DNA of 64,000 bases from Malachius bipustulatus (taxonomy: Eukaryota > Arthropoda > Insecta > Coleoptera > Melyridae): positions 19,538,268-19,602,267 of the forward strand of contig OU342639.1 of NCBI GenBank assembly GCA_910589415.1, given 5' to 3'. The translations under genes were made by a program, and so were the position numbers. Below the pieces are notes generated by a model. That model made no database searches. It saw nothing but the letters and a program-made list of their open reading frames with translations, and was not told where the DNA came from. Positions 21,931 through 34,809 of the stretch are shown here, piece after piece (the first letter of the stretch is position 1; every line of letters begins with the position of its first letter).

Positions 21931-22660
21931 ATAATAATAATATTTATTTCTTCCATAAAACTTAAAAAATAAGTCTCGGAAAAATGTCATAAAAATATTT
22001 ACAATCTAAGAACATACAACATACATAACATATGTAAAGACTATACAAATACATTAGAAAATTTAAGTCACCTGAAGCAATCACGCTCAAATGATTTGTG
22101 TTTTGAAGAGAAAAACTCCTCGAGGTTATAAAAACGTTCGGAAACTAGATAGTTCCTAAGGCGTCTCTTGAATATATTGAGAGATTGATTTGAGCAGATT
22201 TCCCGGGGAAGAGCAGTGTAAATTTTTTGACCAAGATAATAAGGCGACCTCTCAGTCAAATTCAGCCGGTGCTTTGGCAAACGATAACTGTTTCTATACT
22301 TAGGGTCAATTTGATGCATACTACTACCCGTGTGAAATAAGTGTCCATTTTTATATACAAAATATGAAAGTTCGAAAATTAGTAAGCCCGCGAGTGTGAG
22401 CAAGCCATATGGTACAAAAAATCGGCGACACGACTCTCTCATAGACACCCCCGCAATTGATCGAATGATTTTTTGCTGTGCTATAAACACAACCCAGGCA
22501 GACGGCTCCGCACCCCATAATGTAATGCCATTCTCAATGTAGATGTTTCATGGGCATGATACATATTCAGTAATTGTTGCAAAGACAAAACAGCTCTAAT
22601 GGACCTAAACAATAATTTATGGAGCTCAGTTTGCCACAATATAATCGGCATGGCTATGCC
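21931..22660 (-). pseudogene. 5'-truncated CR1/Jockey-group LINE: reverse-transcriptase thumb and 3' UTR
   Basis: The minus-strand frame ending at 22,068 reads FIAQQKIIRSIAG, then ESCRRFF and RLPKHRLNLTERSPYYLG. This is the standard C-terminal segment that follows the palm in LINE reverse transcriptases of this group. Upstream codons continue the homology in two frames: LHKLLFRSIRAVLSLQQLL with MYHAHE, then ENGITLWGAEPSAW. A frameshift therefore lies near 22,530. No catalytic motif is left. The 3' UTR is about 140 bp and ends in AATAAATATTATTATTATT (21,931-21,950), a triplet tail like that of the intact LINE at 46-50 kb. It was a dead-on-arrival insertion, later mutated. Confidence 0.8.
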
Positions 22661-25259
22661 ACATTATTGAGCGTGAAAAGTGATCGTTATTTGAGCTTGA
22701 GGGAAGAAATTAAATAATTCAACACCTATGATAGGTATCATAGGTCTATTGTCCCGCTGTCCCTATTTCCGAAAGTGCATGTGAATTTTGAGGTTGGGCG
22801 AGGAACAGGAAAATTGTTTTGGATTGTAATTTTTTTGGGTGGGAGTTTCGGTTTCTCGTGAAATATTTCCAAGCCGAAATCTAACAGAAATCGCTTTCGT
22901 ATACTTTATTCGAGTAAAACTCCTTTAATGTCTACTGTCTCAGAATAACTGCTTGTCCTGAAACAGAGATGAAGATTGTGACAGCGATGGGATGCTATAC
23001 GAGGTAGTTTTATTGCCCTAGTAATTTAGATGATAAATGATTAATCTATGAACTGTGCAATAGGTACTTAAATTTAAAAAAAAAATAGCCATCACGGTAT
23101 TAACTAATTTTTTTAGTACTAATTTCATTGCTTAAAAATATGTGAGCTCAGTCTATGTGATAAATGCACATGCGCTATGAAAATGTCAACTCTAGTAACA
23201 CAAATAAGTGAAGCAAAGCATAGGGTAACATGACCGGGATAGTTTCGAATTGCGTTAAATCCAGTTAAATATCCAGAAACGTGTCTCTACTATATCATGC
23301 CCTGTCTAAACTTTAAAGCACTAATTCAATTATTTCTATGTTTACTTCTCGAATCCTCAATTTGTCGAATCCACTCGTTGTATTTATATCCCCTCTGTCA
23401 TGTCATGAAATTGAAGTTTTAGTATATCAAACTTGAGGACCGGCAACCACAAAATCATTTAATTTCAATCTAAAACTAATCGTAACGATAATTAGCGTTT
23501 CAATCGACGCTCTTTTGAATAATATCCGCTACGAGGCGGTCAAAGTCCGGCTCAGCTTGTCAAACCTGAGGAAAGTAGTTACGAATTTAATTGCTCTCAC
23601 ATTTGATAGTCGACATAATTAAAGGAAACTGGAAATCCCTGGAAGTCATTGCTCAACTCTCCTCTATTAGTGAAGTTTAATAACGAGAGGACTGCTCTAT
23701 TTTATGGCAACTTGCAGATTTCATAAGCTTGTAATTTCTGAGAAGAATTGGTGTGTCATAGTTTCAAGTTACTGTTACAGGGCATAAGACCTAAAGTCTA
23801 GAAGAGAACAGATTTGACGGATTAAGTTATTTTTATCAAATAATTTCTTTTTATTTATTTAAATTTCTTTGTTTACTTGCTCATCATTACTTTGACCAAG
23901 TAGGTTACTAGTTCCGGACAAATCTACGATGAAAAGAGATTACCAAGACTTTCGTCATCATAAGTCTTCAGAGTGTAAATATTAAGTTCTCGGTCAATTT
24001 AGTGCTATATTGAATACATATATGAACAATTTTCGATGGATTGGTTGGTGCCATCAACCATCAATTTGATCGTCAATGATCATTTATTTGGTGTAAAACA
24101 ATTGGTTCACGATCAATTATTGATTTGTAATGGAATAATTAGTTTCTCTAATTAAAGACTTCAACATGTTGTGTATTCGTTATTCCCTCATTGATTAAAT
24201 CGTGTCATCTTCGTCGCATTTGTCTCAATTAAAGTCAACCATGTGGTGAAACAAGCGGATGGCGATTTCGTGAGGAATGGAACTGGTCACATTTCCTGAC
24301 GGTCCCGGAAGAAATAGTTTAGAATTAAAGTGATTAGGGAGAAACAATCCAGTTTCAATTGGAGAGGGTGCTGTACGTGCCAATGGCACTGGGGAGAATT
24401 CTAACGTGCACCCGTGGCCCGTCGAAACAGTGGCGGTGGGAGCTGGTGCAAATCAACATCACATTCAGACTTCCAATGTGCCAGGATTTGCCGTCAGATA
24501 GGTCAGATTTCAAGATTCCAGTCGGGCCCGGTATAATATAAAGCAAATCTCTCACGGGACGAACTAGTCCAAAGGGGCACTATTCATTACTTACAAGGTG
24601 TCGAATGTTTTTTTGTAGTCGTTTCCTGAATACTGTGGCATTTTCAGGATATGAATGAACAGAGCGTATTATCTTTTGATGCTGATAGCGAATAATAATA
24701 GATAAGCATGTAATAGTCCTGGCCTGAGGTTCCTAGATGCTATACTGGTAGCAACCACTGGAGTTTGAGCTCACGTGCGGAGTCCGATAATTCCTTAGCG
24801 TTGGGTAACCATCAAATGAAATGAAAGGAAACTGGCCTGCACTGAATCCGTAGTTGGCTTGTCACGTCTTCTTCATCTGTCGACGACATTATGGCCATTT
24901 ATCGGGACCATTGCTCCTCACTTCTCCAAATTATACTGTCGTACTATTACATGGAATGCATCTAGAAAGCTGCCGGGTCGCTTCGATGTTCGAACTACTA
25001 TTATTATTATCGGACGTTATCTTAACATTTGGCACCGAGTTAGAATTAATTCAAAACTGCTGAGCACTTTGTCGATTTTATATCTTCGGAATGGCATTCA
25101 AACGAGATTGAAGTAGGGGTAAGTTTACTAATTTTCTGGCCACCATTTCCAGTGTAGGCGTCAAATCTTAGCTCTAGATGAAAGAGATAGAGCTTTGGTA
25201 CGAGAACTAAACTCAATGGCCTGAATTTTATAACTTTTTGACAAAACTGGTATCTCACG
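22661..25259. other. Non-coding stretch
   Basis: No gene recognised. GC-balanced patches at 23,400-23,760 and 24,230-24,560 carry open frames on both strands, which reflects composition rather than coding. A short hairpin around GGTTGGTGCCATCAACC lies near 24,044. Confidence 0.35.
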
Positions 25260-25912
25260 ACATGTCGAATATGACGTTGCAGTCTCTATCAACCTCAAAA
25301 CTTCCAGGGGCATCATGGGGATCATGTTAGACCTCATTTTAAATGTGTTTTACTTATCAAAACAAAACTTATGCTAGTATTCAATATTGAAATTTATGTG
25401 TCCGCAGTTTATAATAACGTCTGCTAGGTCATCTTTGACTTTTGGCACATCAGTTTTACGACAAAATGTAGTTAATTCGTTGTATTGAATTTCGTTTGTT
25501 TTTTATCAAAGTTCTATCTCATTCAGGTTAGAAGATAAAGTTGAGGGGTGGTTTGATTATCAAAACGTCCCACTGACAAACACACTGACAAAATTAAGAA
25601 ACAACATATTTTTGTGTAGATAATTAGAACATATATTCAAAAAGAGGTATCACATGACCCTCCATATGTTATTTGAAATTTTGAAGTTAACAGCAGAGAC
25701 TGCACCGTCATCTTTGACATTGTGACACATTAGTTTAACGTCAAAGAGTAGTAAAATGCCATCTACAATTTTGAAGTTGACAAGGACTGCAACGTCAGTT
25801 TTGGCATTTGTAACATCAGTTCACGACAAAAAAATTCTGTAATTGATGTCATTTAATTTAGTTTTTGTACCAAATTTCTATATAACTCATTCGGCTTAGA
25901 ATTTTAGATGGA
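25260..25912. repeat. Degenerate direct and inverted repeat cluster
   Basis: The string AA[C/T]GTCA[T/G][C/T]TTTG..., ACATCAGTTT and A[C/A]GACAAAA recurs at about 25,420, 25,700 and 25,785. The segment TGACGTTGCAGTCTCTATCA near 25,275 is the same motif inverted (compare GACAAGGACTGCAACGTCA near 25,780). Copies are too diverged to define ends. Confidence 0.45.
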
Positions 25913-28690
25913 AAGGAACTGTAAACGTAATGCAAAGAGTAATTATAACTAAATTGTTCTTTACATCGCCACACGTGGAAGGGATCTGAAGAAAATAGTA
26001 TATTGTAAAACAAGTGCACAAAGTAGCATATTTCTCACGAGTATGAAAATGTTTCAGTACGAGACGAAGTCGAGTACCGCATTTCACAGAAGTGAGAAAT
26101 TGCTTTTGTGCATGTGTGTCACAAAACGCATCCAATTAAACGGTGGTGAACGGCATTAGAATCGAAATGACTCTCAGTCTCAATAGTATCCATCAGTCTA
26201 AGTAACTGAAATTGTTCACTTCACTTTAAAGTTTAACCCCGCCAATAATATTTCAATTCACTTACGAACTTTACATAAGTAGGCACCTACCTATTTACAT
26301 GTTTAAAATTATTACAATATTCCTTATTATGTAATACTCATAATAATTGTGGTTATTACCTATAATCCGAAAAACAATAAACATGCCATGATCGACAAAT
26401 CGAGTATTACTTACAGTGACTGGTGACTGGTCCATCTGATCGCGAGTGTCATATAATAGAATAGAGTGCGCGAGATATATTACCGATACCGTTTTATCTG
26501 TTTGTTATTTTGATTTTAGTGATTTTATTATTTTATAATACCTACCCTCCTAAGTCTGTTAAACTATGTGTCTTGAGTGTAACTAGTGAATAACACTAAT
26601 ACACAAAACAGCATAAGAATGTACTTACATGTGATTTCATGTTAAAAGTAAATACTGTTTCAAAAAGTGACTGTTTTACCCATCACTATTGTTGTCATCG
26701 AATGTTGTCTAGTTAGGTGATTCTACATAGTGTTTTCTCTATGGTTTGGACTATTGATCGCCACTTTTATACGTCAACGACACTGCCATAACTTAAAAAC
26801 AGTACGTTAATGAACTTACTTTCGCGCACACTTTTATAAACGTGAGAAATCTTAAAGTTTGCGTGCAAATAACGATGCGCAAAGTGATACCTTGTATAGT
26901 GGTCGTAGGAAAAGATCATTTCGCCTTTGTTAAGGTTGTCAGTTAGCTATTTATACCTATCAAAGGTCTACTTGACATTGTATACGTAGTGGGTTACATA
27001 GAGTGCAACTTCACCTAGCGGAATTTCCTACGACTTCACCGCTAAAATGTCTTCCTAAGAATATTTTTCTCCATCTACGGCCTTTGAAATAACAAAATGC
27101 AATTTCAGCGATATATCATAGATGCAGCAAGCCACCGAAAGTTCCTGGAAATGTGGGTTTTATTATTTTATTGCCTCGCTTAGTCTGAAACAACGACCAC
27201 CTAAAATGTAAAAAAGATAAAACCAACTTACTTAAAAATATGCAAAGTTAACAAAAACTACAAGTAAGACCACCTCTTTATTATAAACGAATGATAATAA
27301 GAATACCATTTATACTCAGAAGGTCAAGTTCACATGTTGGTGACATTTCAACTAGACCTTTGTATCGCTCTCTAAGAAAGATAAAAATGTTTTCATTTTT
27401 CGATTCTCTATTGTCATATAGTTTACTCTCTCTGTTTAATTTGAGGTAAGAATAAAAAAAAACAAAATTTAGATCTTAGTTTTAGAGATCTTTCTGCTAC
27501 AAAAACTGTGATGTGTTCACTTAAACTTGGCCAAAAATAAATTTTTTTCGTAGAGCATGGAATAACTGAAACAATCACTTTATTAGTTGCTTAACAATGA
27601 TGTTTACTGAATGTAAGTGACTACACTACACAATTTTCAAATTTATTGTATTACAAATAGTACTATGCTATTTATTTTATTAATATAGCCCTTCAGTATA
27701 ATGGAATGTCCCGTCACGCTCGTTCGACACGGATTATGACGTGCAAGACGACTTTCCGAAGTTGTTTTTTATGGAAACGCTTCGACAATTCAAAAGTTAG
27801 AACTGAAGAATGCTCAATAATAAGATCGATCTAATAATGACATGTTTAATCACGACAGAAAGTTGAGTACATGGCAGGAGATAATCTAAATGAGTCACAT
27901 CAGTCAAATGTTTTACGGTCAATAAGAAAAGACCATTGAATGGCATTTCACTAATAATCTGTGCTCTACAAGTTAGAAATGCAAATAAACGATTAGATTT
28001 CCAAAACTCACTTTCAAATTCTGTTTCGATCAATCCATGATTTTGGCATTATATTTTTAGAGCTGAGCAGTCATGCAGTTTTCACAAGATTCTATTTTCA
28101 CAAGTGTTTTAGAATCTTTAAAAATCTTCTTCTTCCTCTTGTTATTATTTCCTCTTTGGATGCTTCTGGTACTTGCCTCACTTTTCTTGGTGTTTTCTTT
28201 TGAGCAGACTATAGGTACACTTCTTATATTTTTAAAGCTGCTCGACGATTTTTTTTGAAATAGAAATCTATCTTTCAAATTGGATGGCATACATCCATGC
28301 ATTAGATTCCCCATGAAAGTCTTCTTCTGCAGTATGATCTTCGAGAACTTCGAGTTCGTAGATAATATGAATATGTATTGGATAAGTCTCTACATGGTTT
28401 AGTGAACAAGATAATTTAATTGTCCTCATCAGTTGCTGCAGATGCTGCAGACGTCGAGCCTCATCCAGAAATTTTTCAACTCCCTACTTCTAGAGCCAAC
28501 GAGCTCAAGTTTTTACCCCTGCATCGGATGTGTAATGCTTTACCGAAAAGTCTGTCAGCAGATAGATAGAAGTAGCTGCCCTCATGTTTTTCGTGTCAGT
28601 TCTATTCTCTTATGGGCAGCCTGTTGAAAATAGTGAAACTTATATAAATAAATAAATAAATTATATAAAATTACTGGGATTTACTGGAGA
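25913..28690. other. AT-rich non-coding stretch
   Basis: No supported gene. A 10-bp near-tandem doublet (GTGACTGGTGACTGG) lies near 26,418. The frames at 27,797-28,314 overlap on both strands and have no recognisable features. Confidence 0.4.
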
Positions 28691-28714
28691 AGTATTATTG
28701 TTATACCTGTTGCA

Positions 28715-28915
28715 AAACGGCTTAAATCCAGATGCATGGAGCATCTCTTCTTTTGGAGCACAGGTTAGAGAATGTCTTAACAAGCAATATAAAAAACGTT
28801 GGATTGTTCTTGCGCGAAACACTCCCTTATCTCCTGCGATTGCTGTTGCAGATACTCCAAGACCTTATCTGTGGAAGTGGATAGAGTCTGTTTTATTAAA
28901 ATTAAGATGAAAGTC
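28715..28915 (+). pseudogene. Decayed mariner/Tc1-like transposase C-terminal remnant
   Basis: The frame reads FGAQVRECLNKQYKKRWI, then PLSPAIAVADTPRPYLWKW, and ends at a stop after IESVLLKLR. The order VREyLN..y..RWI, P.SPdltP and fLWG is the hallmark of the end of the catalytic domain in mariner-like transposases, just after the second acidic residue. The nucleotide string CCAGATG upstream suits the DGAPPH region. The SPDLTP and LWG motifs are only partly preserved. A continuation after LWKW and an N-terminal part are both missing. I see no terminal repeats. The match is to a motif order, not a database hit, so confidence is moderate. Confidence 0.4.
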
Positions 28916-30548
28916 TACAAATTCTGCTCTTTTTTGAAGATGTGGGTGTAAACGCGTAATAATAATAATAATAATTAAGTCTTGAGTTATATAGAATCAT
29001 CCTATCGAGAAAATTTATTATAATAATATAGAGAGGGTTCGATATCGGTATCCGTGCATTGCCTCGGCAGCTTTCCAGATTTTCTCCGGTCCTGCGATAC
29101 TATTTAACTAAGTATCTCCGATTTTGCTCCACTTGAGATCACTTCGGAATAAAAACCTATTATTGTGATTGTGAAAGAAGAATTCGTCGATTTATCCAGC
29201 TTTCCTCTTTTTACTTTCTCATGCACGCAGCATATTTTATCCGCCGTTGACTAAAAATTTTATTTCAAGCTTTATCTACTCTTTCGCTGTACATCAGAAG
29301 AATTTGTGCAGCAATAACCAAATAAATGATTTGGCGAAAAGGAATTTAATATTCAGCTTTTATTGAAATTCGTAACCGAGACTTGAATTTTAAAAGGCTC
29401 GTTCTACTTTATACGCACGGGTATTAATTCGCCATATTGAAGCCTCCAATATGTTCGTCTATTAAAATTAAAATTAAAATACAATAGACATTCCGCATAA
29501 ATGTGTGTTATAAGTTTTCCCTTCGTGATAACTATAAAAAATATCCCCTTTAAAACTCAAATCAATTGACAGACGTCCTGTAAAAATTTAAAAGCTTCGC
29601 AACTTTTCTCTATAAATCTTCAATTTCCTATAATTATCTTTAGATCAAAACCTAATCTAAAAATGAAAGAGAGAGGGAGAGAGAAAGGAAAAGGTGAAAA
29701 GTAAAAGTTCCAGGTAAGATGGAAGCCTTTTCCCTTTCTCTATTATATAAGGCCCGGGCTATAACTGGTCCTGCAAATAAGTTGGGAAGCGACTCGTTTA
29801 TCAACGTCGTCATGGCCCCAGGAACGTAGTCCCGGGTCCACCCTTGCATTCCCTGATAGATCGCCGGAGCCCGGTGCCCGGTGCAACTGGAAAAGAGGGA
29901 ACCAGGGAACGTCGCCCTCACAGATCAGCTTTGACATTTACCGCTGCCAGAGGAATATATCAGAGCAAGGACGAGGACGTCTCCAGTCTCCTGGACCCAC
30001 CATTTCTCTCCGACGAAATTAGCTGCGATCTCAAACGGACTAATAAAATCCCTTCGACTTTCCGAACCTATACCGATCCGGCTACGGCTACGTTTTTATC
30101 CTTTCACAGGAACTAAAGATTACCGCTTTTGCATTCGTGTGCATGGCCCGGATAAGGTCAAACCTGTAATGTCGACACTGTTATAACTTCACATGACGTG
30201 TTTTGTGTTTGAATTAATAATTTTATCTTATATCTACTCTATAAAAATGTGAATGAATAACTAAGATGAATAGAATTATTAATAAAAGGTATAAAATTTT
30301 CATCGATTTTCGTGAAAAGCTACGAAATTTTATTTGCATTTTCCACGTCCATTATAATATGTTCATTGAGATTGCATGTTCATGCTGACCGTCCAGCATG
30401 GACGATGATATTAATAGCCTGGGATTCGTTTTTCGTTAGAGATCGTTAATTTTCCGATACAGGCAGATAATTTTAATTTGAGCCTTAGCGGCGTAAAAGA
30501 GAAAAAAATTACAAATTAAACAAGATGAACGATATTAATTCTTATAAT
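28916..30548. other. Non-coding; AAT microsatellite and a GC-balanced block
   Basis: An (AAT)n tract lies at about 28,957-28,976. A GC-richer block at 29,740-30,140, with GGCCCGGGC, CCCCAGGAACG and CCCGGTGCCCGG, is non-repetitive and open in several frames on both strands without domain similarity. It may be regulatory DNA or an unrecognised exon. Confidence 0.3.
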
Positions 30549-31470
30549 GCATTCTTGAGCATCAATCGCAGAAATCGTGTATTTTTATGCGATTCCAATT
30601 ATGAATATTTTCACCGCTTTCTGAAATTTGCTTTCTAAAATTTTCCATAGTCAGGTCATATTAGTGTAGAAGTTTACTGTGAAAATTTAATTTCATTTCG
30701 ATTGAAAACCTTTCATAAAATTGATTTTAAATTGGACAAAACAAAAAAAAAATTTGACTAACTTAACTTAAAAAATGCTATTTTTTACATTACTATTAAT
30801 AAATTCTAAAAAAGTTACAGGGTAGTTTTAAAAACCGAAAATGTGAAAATTTAGAGAAATAAACATCATGTAAAAAAATCTCCGCCATTTTTCTCATTTG
30901 CTCCTTGAATTGTTTGTGGAGGAAAATTTATTAGTATAGTTGTTTGTCTACTGTGAAAATTTCAGTTCAATTCCTTCAAAAATGTGCTCATAAATATGCT
31001 CATATAGAAATTTAGTCATTATTACACTTTTCCTACTCACGCCACTGGCTTTATAATAGAAATAATGCAAATTTTATCTGATTAACGCAAATTTCAAATA
31101 ATTTTCTTCAAATCTTGTTAATTTGATTTAAAATTTTATTTATTTATTTTTTGCTTGCACAGGGGTTAAAAAAATATCAATTTTTCTAAAATTCAAAAAG
31201 TCGCCATTTTGGATCGGCTCCCCCGATATTACCCAAAAACAGTACCAGACCACTCCTTGTGGATATGCTTACTCCCACAAAAATTTCAGATTCAAAACTG
31301 ATGGTACCAGAAACCGTGCCTTATGGACCGGATTTTGAAAGGACACCGGAAATTTTTCCAACGAAAATCTAACGTCATCCCAGAGTTTTACAAGGATCCA
31401 AAGTTTATTTCACTAACCTTGAAAGATAAAGTTACAGGAGCGGTTTTAAAATCGAAATATTTTGATTTTA
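30549..31470 (+). repeat. Variable-unit interspersed repeat, short copy (one internal unit)
   Basis: It opens like the copies at 33.2 and 59.6 kb (TTCTTG[A/C]GCATCAATCGCAG, TATTTTTATGCGATT, CATAGTCAGGTCATATTAG). It then has a single internal unit (ACATCATGTAAAAAAATC, TACTCACGCCACTGGCTT, CCAGACCACTCCTTGTGG, ACTCCCACAAAAATTTCAG, AGAAACCGTGCCT). It ends at AGATAAAGTTACAGGAGC and GGTTTTAAAATCG. The longer copies have two such units. A 132-codon frame inside is incidental. Confidence 0.8.
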
Positions 31471-33200
31471 AAACCAAAAATTTGGAAAAAATACAGAAAC
31501 ACATCAAATTTGTTTGCAAGAGGAACAGCAGCTTTCGAATCGGGAGTTTCGGGAGAACAGCTTCGGGAGAACAGCTTCGGGAGTTGAAGGTATTGCGATG
31601 GTTGTTGGATCAAAAGTTGTCCCCCTTGCAATCAAACTGGACGTGTTTATGGATTTTTCCAAAAATTACTTACCTGGCAGTTATGCCTTGGGGTACGTTT
31701 TCGATTACTCACTCTGTATAACTATAGGTCTTGTTGCGGGTGAGTGACAGGGTATTTTTTCTAATTGATTGTTATATAAATTTGATTAATTATGTTCATA
31801 ATATTTATTTATTTACTACAATTATTACTGTTCATCTACTTCAAATTCTTCTCAGTATATCATTGCTGGTGAGAGTGTCCGGGCAGACGGCCTTGGACCA
31901 AGTTTAAACAAAGTTTATAATCGTTGGTTCAAGATGTTGCATGTTTGAAGTATCGTTGCCTTTTGCGCCCTATATATCTATATAAGTGTGGGAGCTGAAA
32001 GTCGTATGAGATGCTGTGTGAATGCGTATGGCATGATTCCTCTCACATATATCATGAAGGATACAATGTGAACTGCTTCCTATTTACTATTACAACAGTT
32101 ATTGATATTATATAAATACTATTCTTATGGTTTAAAGTGGAGCCCTATAATATGAGTACCTATTTACAAGGGCAGGACTGTGTAGTTACAGGAGGCCAAG
32201 GGACCTGAAGTCTGAGGCTGACGTTCAAGGGAGGATTGAATAGCGAATACCTAGCTGAAGGGTGTTTATTTACGAGCAAGTGAAGCCGTTATTGGAATAC
32301 AAAACTGCGTGCTAGCGCGGCCGCAACAGCCCGACGCTGTCCGGCCATCACCTAGCTCATCTCGAGCAACATTTCATCTCACACACCTCGGGCCTAGGGC
32401 CGACGACCAGTCCGACCCCTTTGCTCCCTATGTGTCCCGGCTCACTCCTGTTCGTCTACTGGGAAATATCCCTAGATAAATTTCGCCCCCTTCGTCCTAT
32501 CTCTACCTATATTTTACACACTTATATCATATTGTAAACACGGGCGCCGGAATTTACGAGCCCCCAGAACTGTTCCCTTTTGTCCTAAATCATCTTGATT
32601 GACACGACTGTCTATAACATTGCAGATTCTGCGACCGCAATACCGACACACGTCCCACATCCGTCATAGACACTCTCCAGCATGGAAACGGCGTTTTGTT
32701 CGGAAATATTTGACCAGTAGGGTAATTCCATCAGCGTAATGATAATAACTGATTGTTATTTTCGATTCAATCTTGTCCGTTAATTAATTTTTATCCTCAA
32801 ACTCTGGAGACAGTGTAGGCCAAACAAGGATTTCAACACTAGTCATCTCAGATTCGCTCTTGACTAACTGAACTGGAACGATTATGCTTTTCAAGCTCCT
32901 TTACTCACCAGAGTTGTTGCACTCTCGAATGTCCAAATATCTTACCTGCAAATAAAGAACATACATTTAAAATGTATTAACAAACTGTTGTTGTAATTAA
33001 TTCAAAATTATTTGATAAATTATGGTACACAGGTACCAAATAGGGCCACATTCTAAGATTGATACTTACGTACACTTGGCCTGTTTAGCTAAGTGTCAAA
33101 TCCTGTTTTTAAATATCGAATTTTACACAAAATAGAATCTGTATAACAGTTCTAGATATGAAATTATCTTTGAAGCCTATATTCGCCCTCCCCTACACAG
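31471..33200. other. Non-coding, includes a 14-bp tandem stutter
   Basis: TTCGGGAGAACAGC is repeated just over twice at about 31,546-31,582. The part 31,860-32,700 is unique and GC-balanced (GCTAGCGCGGCCGCAACAG, ACGGGCGCCGG) with no frame of note. No gene is recognised. Confidence 0.35.
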
Positions 33201-34809
33201 TAAAAAACCTTCTTGCGCATCAATCGCAGAAATAGTGTATTTTTATGCGATTTAATTATCAATATTTTCACCGCTTTTTAAATGGGATTTCTGAAATTTT
33301 CCATAGTCAGGTCATATTAGCGTAGTGGTTTACTGAGAAAATTTCATTTCATTTAGTTTGAAAACGTGTCTTAGAATGGATTTTTAAATTTAACAAAATA
33401 AAAAAAAAATTGTCAAATTTAATTTTTTTTTCCTTTTCCTGTGTCCGCCACTGGCTAACTTTACTTAAAAAATACTATTCTTTACACTACCTTCAATAAA
33501 TTCGCAAAAAGTGAAAGGGGAATTTTGAAAACCGAAAATTTGAAATTTTAGAGGAATAAACATCATGTTAAAACTGTCTACTGGAAAAACTTCAGCTCAA
33601 TTCCTTCAAAAAAGGCTAATAAACGGTTATAGAAAATTAGCCATTTTTACCCTTTTCCTACCCACGCCACTGGCTTATTAATGAAAAATATGCAAATTTT
33701 ACTGCATTAACTCAAATTTAAAATAATTTTCTTCCAATCGTGTTAATTTGGTTTAAATTTGTTTTTCTAACTTGCTTATAGGTAGGTAGGTATAGGGGTT
33801 CAAATTTTGGCAATTTTTTCTAAAATTGAAAAGGCCGCCATTTTGAAACGGCTCGATTTTACTCAAATAAGAACCAGACGCTCCTTGCGGCTGTCTTACT
33901 CATAAAAAAATTTCAGCCCCCTAGATTGAAAACTGCGACCAGAAACCGTGCCTCATAGACGGTTTTTGTTTTTAATTTGGACGGACACCCTGTAGAAGTA
34001 ACGCAGCTTTAGGAAAATTTTTTTACGAAAATCAAATGTCATTTCGAAGTTTCACAAGGGTAAAAAATTTCGTTCACTAATCCTTAAATATGAAGCAACA
34101 GCAGCGGTTTTAAAATTTTAGAGAAATAAACATCATATGAAAAAAATATTAATATCTACGTAATTTTTCTTATTTACTTCTTGAAACTTTTAAGGGTTAA
34201 AGGATATTAGTGTACTTGCCTACTGTAAAAATTTCAGTTCAATTTCTTTAAAAATGAACTCATAAACCGTTATAGAAATTTAGACATTTTTACCCTTTTC
34301 CTACCCACGCCACTGGCTTATTAATAAAAATAATGCCAATTTTATTGCTTTAATTCAAATTTCAAATAGTTTTCTTCAAATCTTGTTAATTTTATTTCAA
34401 AGTTTTATTGCCATCTTGCTCATACAGGGGCTCAAAAAATAGCAAATTTTCAAAAAATTCAAATGGCTGCCATTTTGAAACGGCTTGGCCGATTTTGCTC
34501 AAGTGCAATACCAGACCACTCCTTGTGGATATCTTACTCCCACAAAAATTTCAGCCTCCTAGATTGAAAACTGCGACCTGAAATGATACCACAAGAACCG
34601 GATTGCGGGAATTTTGAAGGGACACCCTGTAGAAGTGATTCGACTTTTGGACATTTTTTCAACGAAAATCTAAAGTCATTCCAAAGCTTTATAAGGATCC
34701 AAAATTTCGTTTACTAATCGTCAAAGATAAAGCTACAGGAGCGTTTTTAAAATCGTAATTTCGTGTTTTTGATGAAATATATAAATATATAAATATATAT
34801 ATATATATC
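33201..34809 (+). repeat. Variable-unit interspersed repeat, long copy (two internal units)
   Basis: Starts TAAAAAACCTTCTTGCGCAT, exactly as the copy at 59,588, and ends in an (ATATAA)n tract like that copy. The head (about 340 bp) includes the imperfect hairpin ATCGCA...TGCGAT. The internal unit is present twice, from about 33,549 and 34,120. Each copy carries ACCCACGCCACTGGCTTAT, GCCGCCATTTTGAAACGGCT or a variant, AAAATTTCAGCC[C/T]CCTAGATTG, and GACACCCTGTAGAAGT. No protein is encoded. The class is unknown: there are no terminal inverted repeats, and the simple-sequence tail would suit a retro-inserted or rolling-circle element. Confidence 0.85.

Noticed and set aside
24355..24555. Overlapping frames on both strands
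   Set aside because: Open on both strands because of local composition; no domain, no start context, no splice signals.
24854..25116. Frames suggestive of a coding fragment
   Set aside because: Translations in all frames lack any recognisable motif order; similarity to LINE proteins did not hold up.
31323..31721. 132-codon plus-strand frame
   Set aside because: Begins inside the variable-unit repeat, which is non-coding in its other copies.
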